Under the pieces are notes generated by a model that worked only from the letters and a program-made list of their open reading frames with translations, did no database searches and was not told the origin of the DNA. From the NCBI GenBank assembly GCA_023078555.1, contig CM041198.1, positions 6,754,424 to 6,818,423 on the forward strand: DNA of 64,000 nucleotides. The letters run 5' to 3'. Below, in pieces: positions 13,039 through 26,200 of the stretch. Every line of letters begins with the position of its first letter. Positions within the stretch are counted from its first letter, which is position 1. The stretch comes from Ulva prolifera. Lineage: Eukaryota > Chlorophyta > Ulvophyceae > Ulvales > Ulvaceae. The position numbers and the translations under genes were made by a program.

Positions 13039-14457
13039 TCCGTGGTGTGGCAAAGGACTGCCGCAGTCACAGTTGAACGATTTTTCCATCAATCAGCGCA
13101 TGACAGACCACCGTTTGTGGCTACAATTAGCTATGTGAAAACAGCCAATGCTTGTGGAGCATGGGGGTGTGACAGTCCACACAGACTGCTGGATGCAGCA
13201 GTGGAGGTGACATTTGATGTACAGCAGTTGCCAGGTTCCTGGTAGCCAGAGCGCAAGACACATGTTCGTCTTGTGGACTCTCGTGTGCGTCTGTTCACAG
13301 TGTACTTGCAGATTGTGGCCACCATGTGGATGTACGTCAGCTGGAGCAGATGTGAGAGCAGGGATGGGAGCTCTCCTTTGTGTAACTTGCTCTGACGTTG
13401 TAGACAACGTGTGGGACATGCAGCAGTGTCCGTTCACCTGCATGTAATGGTGGCGAACAGGCACAATTCGCTTTATTGATGAGGCCCTCGCTTATGAGCA
13501 GCGCATGCACGATCGGCCAGGAGTGAACCCAGAGCGCCAACATGAGTGTGGGCTGTTGCATAACAGAGCATCACAACATACTTGGGAATGTAGCGTCATC
13601 ACACAGCGTGCATTGACAGGATATTTGGGCTGCGAACGTGGTATGGTAGTGTCCCTGCCCGGTTATTCAGGTTGCGTTCTTATTTTGGCGTCTTGCGCAG
13701 AGTTTGCAATCATGCTAGCAATCCGAGCTTGCACATGTTAGCTGCCCTAACAGAGGCGTGAGCTGAGTTCTGTGCGCTTGCGAAACAATGTTGGTCACAC
13801 TAATAACAGTGGCATATTGTGTGACATGTGTTCTGTGATTGGCTGCCTGAGCCACAGCTCAATGTTGGTTGTCCCTGTGGTTCAGCTGTAGTCGTGGTCT
13901 CTGACTCGCTGCAGCCAATGGCGTACCTCCCATCTGTTTCTCTTATCAACTCAATCTGCATATGGTAGTGGCTTGTGCTGCTTCCGTTTGCGGCTGAGCA
14001 CTACTACACCTCTTCATGCCCCATCAAACTAGTCTCTGTACTGCGACATGAGGTGCACTGCTTCCACACTCTGCCTATGCAGTTTTGGCAAGCAGTTGCA
14101 CGGAGAATTCTATGTACGCCGTAGCTGACACATCACTGCATCTGCAGTTTTAGTTCCGGTGGTACAACCCTGTTTCGCGTGAGCCAGTCACATTCACTTC
14201 AGATGTCTGGGCAGCCTCTTCTCGCACTTGCTCGGCCTGCAGAATAGCCCATTCGTGGGAATAGGTGTACTTGCAGCGACCGCCCGATGAATTTACGAGC
14301 GCATGTGACGTGCAGCCTTGCGTTTTGCGTTCGGACCGTGGTCGTTGCTGCGTTTATTGGTGCTCGCATGCATTGATTTCGAGTCGCCAGGTGACGTGGA
14401 GTATCGTCGCCTCTGAAGTCTCGTCGGCTCGACCTAAGATACATCACAGAAAGAGAT

Positions 14458-16159
14458 ATGCTGATCGCCTTGCTGTTCGCCCTGCTGACCTTTGTGTCCA
14501 GCGCGCAGGCGTGGGCGCTGAGAGCCGAGACTGATCAACAGGTCGCCAAAGCAAGGGTGCGATGCAACCGCAGGCAGGCGGTTACATTGTGCCAACTGTA
14601 GCGAACGTGTCAACTGGAGTGCTTTTAAAGCTTCTGTATTTGCCGGCAGAATCACAGGCGCTGGTTCGGGTCTGTTCGAGCGCACAGTTGGGCAACGCCA
14701 CGTCATATGGCGCAAAATCTGGATCATGACTCGATCGTGTGGTGTTCGTTTTGTGTATGTATATATTCATGACTTTGGTATGTCCTCGGACGTCGCGTGG
14801 AGGCAGCGTTCGTGTGTCGCAAAAAAATCGGAACAGGAGCAGGCAGTCCATAGGTTGTGCGATGAGATGCTGATCGATTCAATTCTATCAAGCGGTCCAT
14901 ATGAGATGCCGATTGAAGTGCATCCATCTCCTTTCATTTTCCGTTGCGTGTCTCGGAGGTCGTCTGGCATTTGCGGGATATGCTGCTGACGTCGTCCCAG
15001 TCCGGCGTTTGCTAGGCACACGCAATTTGCAGTTCTGCATCCACAGTCGAGATATGCACCTCGAAGAAGTAGGCACAACACCTGGCGCTTGCAGGCCAGT
15101 CCAGACCAGGCTTTCAGCGAATGGGCGGAGCGAAATGAGAAAACGTATCGCACACCTGAGGAGCGCGACCACAGGTTCTCGATTTGGCTGGACAATCTGG
15201 AGTACGTTGAAAGTTACAACTCACAGCATACCACCAACTGGGTACGCCTGTATTGGCTTAAGCTGGCCTGTGCCGACGGGGAACACCGCCCCAGCACGCA
15301 AGGGGGTCACTGGTGACTGCGTACATGCACGGTGGTAGCCAATGGTATTTGAACAAAGCCACAGCATACACGTATGTGGCCACACTTGGTAGCATATAAT
15401 CGTTCCTATACACCTGTACCTGAGCATTGTGAAAGAAGATGATTGTCTTGTATGGGTTGGTGCATATCTCTTGAATTGTCAGTGAATTGCCCACACTCAG
15501 CAACCATTTTGTTGCTTCATTGTCCCGACATTGTTCAATCTTGATTGTCTGGGGCATCTCATTTTGATACTGTGACAGTACAATTGCTCAAGCGCTTCTG
15601 CACTCCCTGTTTCGTGGACGGCTAAATGTGCTTTCCTGATGCTGTAGCTCAGCCTCGGGCCGTACATGGACTTGACAAGTGGAGAGTTTGAGTCTAAAAC
15701 GCTTGGTCTTCGAGATGAGGCAGTGTAATCGCGCTCATGGAACCGATGCACAACTGCAGTCCCAGAAAATGGCAAGAGCAAATCCGTCCCTAGTTGGACT
15801 CGGCTAGCATGCGGTGGTGCTATGGGCGATGCAGGCTAGCTCGGTGGAAGACACGGCCACAGCAACAAGACCATGTGATCGAATAGTGTCAGAAGAGGTA
15901 TGTCAAATACATCACAGGATGTACACAATTCGTCCTCGACACCATCTTGTAAATGGCCAGGCCACATCAGAACGTTACACACACGTCCTACCTCAACCCA
16001 GCACGGGTTGCCACGTTCGCTGCTGTCATGAATCTGTTGGTAATACTCCACACTGCTGGCACATGCATGTGTCTGCACCACACGAACTCACAACAGCAAT
16101 CCACTGTCCAGTGCAAATTTTTGGGTTTGCAGTGTCCGAGTATGTATCAATACATGTAG
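14458..16159 (+). CDS. Small secreted I29 cathepsin-propeptide-like protein (candidate protease inhibitor)
   Basis: Exons 14458-14541, 15095-15241, 15648-15722 and 15835-15897 all join in phase 0. A possible short last exon at 16133-16159 ends in TAG, giving about 131 residues. The first exon is a signal peptide (MLIALLFALLTFVSSAQAWA). The second carries the ERFNIN motif of I29 propeptides, with F and I replaced by W and V (ERDHRFSIWLDNLEYVESYN). The third gives LGPYMDLTSGEF, the end of the propeptide fold. No papain-like Cys active-site motif (CGSCWAF type) is visible before the convergent BFR2 gene at 16479. Stand-alone I29 proteins (CTLA-2, Crammer) inhibit cathepsins, so an inhibitor role is inferred. 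The donor after exon 1 (GTCGCC) is weak, and the donor after exon 4 (GTATGT) is strong. The last exon is uncertain. Confidence 0.6.
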
Positions 16160-16476
16160 GAGTCACAGACTGTAGAACACACTCCAAGTGATACGCAATG
16201 CTGACATTCGGACTGTTGACCGGGTGCAGCTGGGTTCTACAGGTATTGTGACTGTGCCTGTGCAACTCCCCGCAGTACAAGCTCTCCATGATTGTGTATG
16301 TTCGTCATTATGGAATGATAACAATCGTTGAAACGTGTGAATGATTGTCATCTACCATGATTGCTCACCACTGACACACGACACAACCTGCCCTCAAGCC
16401 TCACATCTCCACCTCTGGACTCAACACCCAATGCCACTCCACCCATGGCCGGTCCATCTCTCTGCGCCCACGACGC

Positions 16477-19192
16477 TCACGCTCTGGATTTGTGCCCAAA
16501 CAAGTTGGTGAACAGTGCGTCGATGCGGTCATCAGCCTCAGGGTACGTGTTCTCCACTGGCACCATGAAGTTGACGAGCTTCTGCATCACATGGTACCGC
16601 ACCTTGCGCCCCTTGCTCGCTCGCCGGTCCACCGCTTTCCTCGACTTGGGCACCTACACCACAAACCACATCAATCAACATGGCTGTGTAATCATGCATA
16701 GATACATACCAACGAAGCCAGAAGTGCCTGCGCTCCTCCGTGGCGACTGCGGCCCTCCACGACTGCTTGAGACCACCGTACAAGCATGGCCGAACACTTC
16801 GCAGCAGGGCAACAGCGACAGCTTGACTTGCGCAAGGCGCAGTACAGCGGACCCAGTTGCCTGTAGTTGACATGCTCCCCGTCCCTGAGAGAGAGCAGAT
16901 GAGAACACCATGGCTCGGAGCCGAGTGTGAGCACGGCAGCATGATGATTCAGGCTCAGCCCCGAGGGTATTCTCATTCACCTGGAGGGTGCAAATGCAGG
17001 CGGGCGTGAACCAAAGCATTCTCACACACGCACCTGCGCCACCCCGGACACCCGCCCGTCCGTCTCCGCCGCCTCGAGGAACTCATGCAGCAGCAGCTGA
17101 TAGAATGCTGAGTCATCGTATGACTCCACATCGGGCTCCGCCTCACGCCTCTCCTCCACCCCACCCACCCCAGGCTCCCCATCGCCCTCTTGCTCCGCTT
17201 CCCCGACTTCCGCCGCCGGCGCCGCCCCGGGCTCGCACAACACGCGGTCATGGGCCTGCCGGCGCCGCCGCGTCCGCGCCATCGCTCGGTCCGGATGCCG
17301 CAGCACCTCGGCCACCTGGTGACTCAGCGGCTGATTCAGCGCCTGCAGCCCGCCGCCGCCCCGCATCGCGACCTGGCCGCTCGCAAGCAGCGTCCGCCGG
17401 TGCCATCGGTCAATCTCCTCATCTCGAAACGGCGCGAATCTGGCCTCTAGAGCTTCCACCGCCGGCCACACCGCCGCACACCCACCCGCCGCCGACGCAG
17501 CTTCCGCCACCTCCGCCCCCGGCCCCTCCCCAGCTGCCCCGTCCGCGTTCTCCACCGTCCGCGCAACGAGCTCATGCATGGTGTCCATGCATTCGCCGAG
17601 CACTGCTGCGGCCTCGCGCTTTGCCGCGTCGATGGCCGCAGCGGCACCGTCAGCGGCGGCCACAGCGGTCGCGTAAGCGCTGCCTCGCGGCAAGCGGTCC
17701 GCGGCGATGAGGCCTCGCTGTAGGGTTATTCGCACACCGAGGGCCTTCTCCCACAGCTGGACCTGGTTGGCGACGGCGGCAGCCTTTGCGGCCTGATTCT
17801 GGCCGGCTGCTGGCGCTTTCGCTGCGGCCGGGGTGGCCTGAATCGTCGCAAAGTCGGCCTCGAGCTGCGCCCAGCCTGCATACAATCGCTGTGTCATCGA
17901 CCTTAGCAACACTTCCCTCATGGTAGCTGTAGCCATATTTCAAAGTGCTTCAGGATGCAGCCACATTTTTGTTCACATAGCCAAAGCTGAGGATTCAGCC
18001 TGAGTCACGGGCGGGATAGCACTGCTTGCAGCGTTGAGCACCAGGTAGCACGCACTGACCTATGCACCAAAGCAAAGGCATCACACAGGCCATGTAAGAA
18101 AAATATACGATTCCACAATACAGATTGAAAGGAGCGCACCGTCTTCATCCACCTCGTCTTCATCTCCGTCATCACTGCTGCCCTCCAGGTTGGCGTCCAT
18201 CCCATCCTCGCCGTCACCACCACTCATGTCCTCATCTTCTTCGCTGCCCATGTCGCTATCATCCTCACTCCCTGGTCCGCTATCAACGCCCAGATCTTGC
18301 CCGTTTTCAGCGCCATTCTTCGGTCTGCCTTTGCCCTGTGCCCTCCTGCGGCGGGCTGAGGCATCGTCTTTCTGGCCCTCTTCAGCTGCCCCATCACTGC
18401 CTTCGCTGTCACTGGCATCAGCATCTTCGTTGCCGGACTCATCCATAGACAAGTTGCCATGCAAGTTGACATCTGATTCGTCTCCGCCACTGCCCCATTC
18501 ATCCTCAGCAATCTGGTCTATCGAAGCTCGCTTGGGAGCGGCTGCAGGCTTTCTGAGTTGACCACGCCTGCTGCCCTGGTGGCTAGAGCCATTTTTTATT
18601 TGGACTACATCTCGTTGGCGCTGGTCGTCTGCGTCAGGAGAGTCACTGTCATCCTCAGAGGGCCCTGAGTCAGAGTCAGACCCATCATTGAAGATGTCCT
18701 GTCGCCTCGTTTTCCGTCCTCGGTACGCTGCTGAGTCAAGATCTATGGCAGCATGACGGTGGCGCTTCTCTGGTGCATTCCTGCAGAACGAGCATGCTGT
18801 GACATCGCCCCAGCCTACAAATGTCATGCAGCTGCTGGTTCTCTTCAGGTATCGGGCAGCTGGGATGTATGCACGGGACTAGCAATGGCAGTGAGCCGCT
18901 TCAAAGAAGCATAATCGCATATCAGGAACAGCGATTCATCGATCTTGTTGCGCACCTGGCCGGTCTGGTATGCGCTTCAGCCAGTTCCTCATCACTGTCG
19001 AAGAGGCCTGGCCCGTCATCGAGAGCGTCCGCGGCTTCGGGATCTATACGGCACACATAACGATGACTCCAGTGCATGGCTTTTACCCATGATGCCAAGG
19101 CTTCCTGCAAGCAAAGAGCAACGGGCGTGCGCACCAGCGGCAGGTGCTGGCGTTGCCAGCTCTGCGAGCTGCTCAGCTACACTTTTCCTCAT
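16477..19192 (-). CDS. BFR2: BFR2/AATF (Che-1) ribosome-biogenesis factor, six exons
   Basis: Exons 19192-19135, 19043-18956, 18780-18140, 17875-17026, 16884-16710 and 16653-16477 join in frame for about 662 residues. The protein acts in the nucleolus in small-subunit processome assembly. The N-terminus MRKSVAEQLAELATP resembles yeast Bfr2. An acidic Asp/Glu/Ser region follows, preceded by YRGRKTRRQDIFND, the conserved basic patch. The AATF core shows NQVQLWEKALGVRITLQRGL, WHRRTLLASGQ and the acidic YDDSAFYQLLLHEFLE. The last exon has the TRAUB signature VDRRASKGRKVRYHV followed by NFMVP and FTNLFG before the stop. The junction between the fourth and fifth exons is the weakest: the 58-codon fifth exon keeps phase but matches the family poorly. 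The gene is divergent from SCAPER across about 1.08 kb. Confidence 0.92.
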
Positions 19193-20273
19193 GACGTGGT
19201 TCGATCACATACAAATGCTATTGAGAGTTTGCAGGCAGTGCAATGACTCAGGCGGGGAGTAGCAACGAAGCACAGTACATATACGGGCGGCTACAGCTAT
19301 GGCAGCATACAGATGCAATGATCACGGTTGCAGCACATGCGTGTGTGTGCTGTACTCCCGGCAAGCGCAAAATTCCAGGTTGTAGACGTGAGTCACAGCA
19401 ATGCTTGGCGAGCGGTCTGCGGCGCTTCATTCCGCACGTTTGGCATTTCGGGGCGTGCTAGAGGAACGCGCAGTCCGCGAATGCATGGGATGTCTACAGC
19501 CTCGCCAGGTGATCTCAAGAGCAAGCGCTACATGTAAACATCGGATGAATAAAGGCGTGAAAGATGTTAGCGCGGACATTCGCGCTGTATGAGCTACTGA
19601 TGGTCTGCTGAGCAGACCTTTGCACATTGTTTCGCTTCACATCCACGTTGGGCAGTGTGTTGAACATGCGCATACGACATTGAGTACTGCCCGTCGAGGC
19701 TTTGCACGCTCCAGCCAGTGGAACATGCTTGAATACATTGTTACGCTTCACACTGAAGGACCAGGCCATCCACGCGCACCACATACATGTTCTTTCATGT
19801 CACCCCCGCTCGGCAAGTTAGTCAGGCGAGGATCAATGGACAGCAGCACTCTGGAGCACGTATCAACAAAGATATGTTGCAGTTGGTGTAGCATTCATCA
19901 GCATTGACAAAGCCTGGCAGCATGCTGCATAGCGGTGACGGTGCTGCGCATGCATCATCTCGGTTTCGAACACCTTCACCACTTTCAACCCAGTGAGCTG
20001 GACGACTTGGTTTGTCATCTTCACGATCCAAAGGCCAGCATTGGCAAATTCATGACCTCTGGTGCAGTCGAGGACGCCGATGCGCTTGAATGGGGCGGGT
20101 GAAGCGATCCGTAATGCGTATGTTGCCATGTAGGCATGCGCGAGGGAATAAGTTGATGCTGCAGCGATACTAGAAGCTGCATATCATTTGATGTTACGTC
20201 AGCACGGTTTATCGACGTCCATGAGCAGGCTCTGCAGTGGTAAGCGCCACTCTGCCAGGTAAGCTCGCGCTCC
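19193..20273. promoter_or_regulatory. Intergenic region between divergent BFR2 and SCAPER
   Basis: About 1.08 kb separates the two start codons, transcribed away from each other. It must hold both promoters and 5' UTRs, and possibly a SCAPER 5' exon, since the SCAPER frame is open upstream of its ATG. No TATA box or other element is clear by eye. Confidence 0.5.
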
Positions 20274-23200
20274 ATGAAAGAGATGGCCGAGACAATGAGC
20301 GCGCGAACGGGCGCTGAAGCCATCGCATCCTTCGGCCAGGGCAGATCCTGGGAGAGCGCATTCCGCAACCTGAATCAGTACGCCCTAGTAACGTGCATCG
20401 TGCTAAAGTGAGCGCTCCGGATGAGCCTAACGCCAAAATTTGTAGGGCCATTGAGCTGATCTACTTGATGTGTGAACTCGAATCATCGGTGGTATTTGTT
20501 GATCATGCCGCAAGAGTCTTCAAGGAAGCATCCGAGAATTTCGAGGAGCTGAAGCTCAGAATACAGGACCAGCTGCGATTTCAGTCATACATAGAGGCAT
20601 GCCCCCAGGGGTGCCCTGACAACTTTCAGTCAAGCCAAGCACTTGAGCAGCACAGCGATTTCGCATATCGGGTTGCTTTGCAGGAAAGCCAGGTGGATCA
20701 TCTTTCAATAGCATGGGAAGTCCCAAGCTTCAAACAAGACTACAGCAGAAATGTTCCAGAAGAGGGCACAGTCGCTTTGTTCGAGATTGGAGGTATCACA
20801 TCCTTGCCGGTCACTAGAGATCGGTGACAGCGCGTATGAGCGCCCTTGCGCTGCACTTCATCAGCCATCCGTAGTTCCGCACTCATCCATGACCAGGCAA
20901 CCATTCCCATTCTTGGCCACAATGCACTCCCAAACACGCTTACCTTCGTTCATACAGCACTCTATCTAGCATAAACAACAGTCTGTGCGGCAGCCAAGCA
21001 AACATGCCATGGCTATGCAGCCCTGGAAGAACAGCCTCAACAGGACAGCACAGCAGACGACGACTCCAGCCTGGGTCCTTTCCCGGAGCACAAGGAGTGG
21101 AGTATGGCCTCGGATCGGTCGGACAGTGTCGCGGCCCGTGCAACATCCACGGGCGGGATGTCCAGCAGCATGCAGCCCCTGGTGCGCCCCTCAGTCCCTC
21201 GGCGCAGTCCTCCAGTGCTCACACGCAGTAGCTCATCGACACATGGCTACACTATCAAACAACACATCTAAAGGCTTTTCAATGTGAGCACAGCAAGCAG
21301 TCATAGCAGCGAGCCGCAATGCTGCTGCGGCAGATCAGCTCCCCCGTCAGTCCGTCCCATCGAGCAGCGCACAGCGCTCCATCGCGAACTCGCGGTGTGC
21401 ATTGGCGAACGCCCACTCCGCTGGCCACACATCGATCACCCACCAGATGCCAGAGCTGCACATGCACTAGCCTGCCGCAGCCAGCAGCAGCCCCCTGGTG
21501 GCCCCTGTAGACACACAACCCGCTTCGCAAGCGGCACCAGCAGGCACTACTGCGAGCATGGCGGCATGAGAGAGTGCAGCGGGTTGTGTGGTGTAGGTGC
21601 CGTGGTCAGAGGCATGCGTGGTCGCGCCATATCACCGCCGGCCGCCGGGCCTGTCGGACGGCGGCGCCAGCCCGCCATGCAGCCCAGGTGAGCCTCACAC
21701 ACTATGTGCTTGTGTGCGTGATGGCGCGGCCAGATGTGGAAACCCCCTGCGAAATGTTTCCCCCCTGGGGCCTTGCTGTCCTGTGGCATAAACCTTTGCT
21801 GTCCTGGTGACGGTCTGTGTGGGTGTGGCTGTGTGCGCAGCCGTTCTCACAGTTGTGTGCGATGAACATCGGCTGGTCATTTCACCCAGCACAGCACGCA
21901 CAACTCGTACAACTGTCGATGATGCGCGTACGGCCGTCTGCATTATGTGTCACCCATCGCCTTGGTTCTCAGTGTCCTCCCATCGGGCTGCATCATCAAG
22001 CCGCACTCGCCGACTGCACCGTTTCAAGAGCATGGGTTTCAGTCAATGTCGCTCGGCCTCACGACACCACGCATGGCTGAACGATGTTTTTGCCGGGTGA
22101 TGAAAACGGGCGCGGGCCGTCCAGGGGATGGCGGGCCGCCACTGGGGGCCGCGCGTGGCGAGAAGCAGGGGGAGAGGCGCGGGGCGTCGGTCGGGCACGC
22201 GTGGGTGCCGCAGCGCAGCGCGCTCGCGACCGGCGCGCGCCTGCTCAGCGTCTCGTCGCCGCGTACCGGCCGCGCGCCCGTCGCGGCCGGCGGCGGCGCG
22301 CCGCGGTCGCTGCACAGCAAGCTCCTCAGCCCGGAGCGCTTCAAGCGCGACCCCGATGAGACGCGGCGCCTCGCGGCGGAGAAGCAGCGCCGCGCGGAGC
22401 GCCAGCGCAGCGTGCTCGAGGCGGAGCGCAAGGCGAAGCTCGAGAAGGTGCGTGCCGTGTGTGCGCGCACGGCGCTGTGCCGCCGGTCCAGGGCGGTCGG
22501 TGGTGCTGACGTACCTGATATGGTGCACGTCTGGGACGGGCGTCTGGAGCCTCGATGGTAGAGAATGCCTCCGGGCCCGTTGATCCGGAATGGTTGACAC
22601 CATGCATCGAAGATGGCTGATCCGACAAACAACAACGAAATTTCAGCCAGGGCCGTATCTACCTGTACATGGATTGATGCGATCCAGTAAACGCGCAGCG
22701 GCGGCATATTCTTTGCACGTGCTCCGTTGTCGCATCACCCCACACCATATCCACACGGCTCACGGGGCTTTGCACGTGCATGCGTGTGGTGCAGGCGAAG
22801 CAGGAGCGCGAGGCGGTGCGCTCAGTTCACGGCGAGCAGCAGGCGGTGCGGCTGCGCGAGCTGCGCATGCGGCACGAGCTGTCGCAGGAGCGGCGCAAGT
22901 CGACGCTGCTCGGCATCGTGGCCCGCGCCACGGACGAGAGCGACAAGGTGCGGGAGGTGCAGTTCATCCGCCGCATGGAGGCGACGTCGCTGCGCGCGGC
23001 GCTGGATGCGCGCCTTGAGCGCAGCGGGGAGCGGCGGCGCGTCGTGCTCGCGAACCGGCAGCTGCGACATGGCCGCGACGTCGACGAGACGCTGGAGGAC
23101 GCGCAGCGCCGCAAGCGGTGCGCTGCCTCGCAGGAGCTCCTGTTTCGTGGGTCACGTCCTTTGCAAGCTTGCCTTTGTCAATCCGATAATAGGCAAAGTG

Positions 23201-26200
23201 AGGCATCTGAAAGCAGGTATTTTACGCCTGCTGTGTGGACAACCGAGGTCCGGACGGCTGCGTCGATATGCCGAGGGGGGTGCCACCCGACAAAAAAATT
23301 ATGTGTTTTTCTCGCAACCCCACGCGGCTACGTGTGGTGACCTCCAGCGGTTTCGATGTGGCCATGCTGGACTGCTTGGCGAATGCTCTCTCACACGCTT
23401 GCATATCTCAGAGGCAAGAGTCTGCAACATGGAGCACAGTTCGAGGGGCAGGTAGCACCGCAGAGATAGCTCAGTGGCAACAGTGTGGGGTCCTCAATTC
23501 AGGCACTGGGCCGCACCTGCCACTGCTGCACGCACTGCTAAGGTGGCGCCGGACCTGCAGGCAGAAGGAAGAGGCGCGCATGGAGGAGCTGTTTGAGAAG
23601 CTGCAGCGCAAGGAGGAGGCGCTTGCCCGCTTTGAGGAGGACCGCCGTCGCGGCGTCCGCGCGGCGGACCCCGCTGCCGGCGCCGCGCCCGACCCCGCGG
23701 CGGCGGTGTCGGCCGCCACCCAGCACGAGACGCCAAAGCAGCGGCGGGAGCGGCTGGAGGCGGAGCGCGCGGAGGAGCGGCACGCGGCGCTGGAGCGGCG
23801 GCTGCAGGAGGCGGCTGAGCGGCGGGAGCGGATGCTGGAGGCGATCCGCGCGACCGCGGCGCCGGGGGCGGGTGGGGCAGCACAGCCGGGCTCTAGCAGG
23901 TACGGGTCCCTGCTGCAGCGGCGCATCGCGGCGCGTCAATGTATGTGCTGCGTGGTGCCGTCTCCACCGCCATCGCGAGAACATGGGGCGGGTGATGTCG
24001 GCAGCGCCTGCGATCCAGCGCCTGCGATCCAAGCATCGTGAACTTCTGATCACCTGAGCGTCATGCATCCATGTGCTGGACCACGCGTTCGTACATCCGC
24101 TCTGATTGCTCCCGGAGAGCATGTGTGCGTGATGACATCGCCATGCATGCGGGGACGGCGCCTGAATGTGATGCATCCCTCTGCGAGGTCGTTTTCTCCA
24201 GGTCCGCTGTGAGTGGTTTCATGCGAGTGCTCATGAAGGTGTGTCTCTGAGGCCGGGTGGCATGCAGGGCCAGCCCCACGAAAGTCGAGCGCGCTCACGC
24301 GTCCTCCAGCCACGGAGCCGTGTCCGTCGCCCAGGAGAGCTGGGCACACCGGGTCCTGAAGAGCCGCGGCGCCGATGCCGCTGCCGCCGCCACGGCCTCC
24401 ACTGGCGCCCCCGCAGGCCCCACCCCCGCACACCCGCCCCCCGCAGGTGCCGCAACACCGCCCACCACCGCCGCCGCCGCCGCCCCGGCGCGCAGCGCCG
24501 GGCAGGTGTACAGCAGCATGATGAAGACGCTGCGCACCAAGGCGGCCAAGCTGCGGCGGCGGCTGCTGGAGGAGGTGCCGCTGGAGGACGTCGACGGCGG
24601 GCCCCTGGGAGGGGGCCTGGACGGAGGAACGGTCGCCGTTGCGCGCGGCGTGCCACCGGACATCGTCGACCGCGGGGAGTCCCTTGCACAGGTGTGTCCG
24701 TCTGCAAGATGGCTTGAGCTGGCTGTGCTGTGGTCCTGATGTGTGAGGTACGGCCAATTCAGTTGGCGGTGAGTATTTGTGCAGGAGATTTGTTTCGCGA
24801 TTGAGGTGCAAGACTCCCAGGCGCTCGTGAGTGCGTTGCGGCGCGTGGAGGAACAGGCCACTTCCACGGAACTCGCGCCGTCTCCGCTGCCCCCGAGCGA
24901 CCCGAGTCCGGGCACGGCCGCCGGAGGCAGCACCCCCCGCGCTTTCCATGCCCCGCCCTGGGGCCCGTTTGTGTCCGCTGCGCGCTCCACCAGCCTCCTC
25001 CGCGCCGTCGCCGCGGCTGCGGCGTCCGCCGCATGCGGCAGCTGCGGCGGCGGAGCCGCCGCCGCCGCCGCGGCGTGGCCGCCGCCGGTGCTCCTCGGCG
25101 CATGCTCCGCGCTGTCCGCGCTCCTCGCGGACCCCTGCAACCGCGTCGCGATGCTGTCCCTCCCGGCCGTTGTGTTTTTCGTCGACGGCCTGCGCACGCT
25201 GCTTGACGCGGCGATCGGCGCGATCGCGCCTACGCTACCGGGCGCGCCGCCCCCGACCCCCGCCCTCGACGCCCTCACTTCCGTCGTCATCCTGCTCCTG
25301 CAGTCCTCACCGCTCGCGATCGCAGCGCGCGTGCGGCGCTGCGACGTCATCTCGTATGCGCTCGCCGCCGGCACGATCTACCGTATGGCGCACCTCTTCC
25401 TGCTCGCGCACGGCGAGCCGCACGCCGCGGAGGTGCCGCCGTGCGTGCGGCGCAGCCTCACGCTGCTAGAGCTGCTGACCGCGGTGGACGCGCGTGCCGT
25501 GCTCCACATGGACGGCGGCCGCGCCGCAGAGGCCGCGACGGGCGAGCACCACGTCCGCTTCCGCGTCAAGGTGTGCCCGCCACTTCGCCGCGGCCCGGAG
25601 CGGCGTGAGCCTCTATCACTGGCACTGCGGCTGCGTGGAGCTGTGGGTTTTTGAGGCATGTTGGTTTGGGGTGAGCGCCCTAGGGCAAGCATGTCTCCCG
25701 CAACGCCGCACCACTGTGCCATTTGATCCCGTGCCTCTCATGTGTGTCCAGAAATACGCTCATAGGCTGGGTCGATGTTGTTCATGGAACACTGCTCCGC
25801 AGCGCGCGTGCCGTGACTACCATATGCGTGCACTGGGTGTCGTGCTCGCACGGCCAAGACTGTGCCGTCCATTATCATGTCTTAAATGCGGTGTGCAGGG
25901 CATGGCGGCAAACCTGGTGACAATGTTCAAGGACACCTCGCTCGTCGGCCTGTCCGCGCTGCTCTCCGCGTTCCTCCACCCGGCCGCCTCTGCTGCGCCG
26001 CGAGCTGGCGCTGACGCCGACGGCCGGGCCGGCGCCGGCAGCCCGCCGGCGCTGCTTCGGCGCGGCCGCGGCGCCGGCGCGCCGGCGCTGCCACCGCCGC
26101 CGCCCGCGGAGCTGCTCCCTGGGGAGCTGCTGCCGGCGGCGCTGTCGGCGATGCGCGCCCTCAACGGCGTGCTGCTGCTCGCGCGGCGCGAGGTCCAGAG

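Larger units (their letters stand above)
8103..14457. other. Long stretch without a confident gene; several small repeats
   Basis: No frame here shows a known domain. A 405-codon plus frame (9839-11056) looks random in composition. Visible structure: an AAAGT run with a 12-bp stem around 9664-9697, four copies of GTAGATATGT at 13001-13038, and a diverged inverted pair at 9328-9379 and 10754-10805. A frame ending at 12760 has a weak EF-hand-like segment and is listed separately. Confidence 0.5.

Noticed and set aside
15095-15722. Full papain-type cysteine protease
   Set aside because: Only the propeptide part is visible; no active-site Cys, His or Asn motifs were found downstream before the BFR2 gene.
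23465-23515. TAGCTCAGTGG word resembling a tRNA D arm
   Set aside because: No matching anticodon or T arm; it lies in a SCAPER intron.
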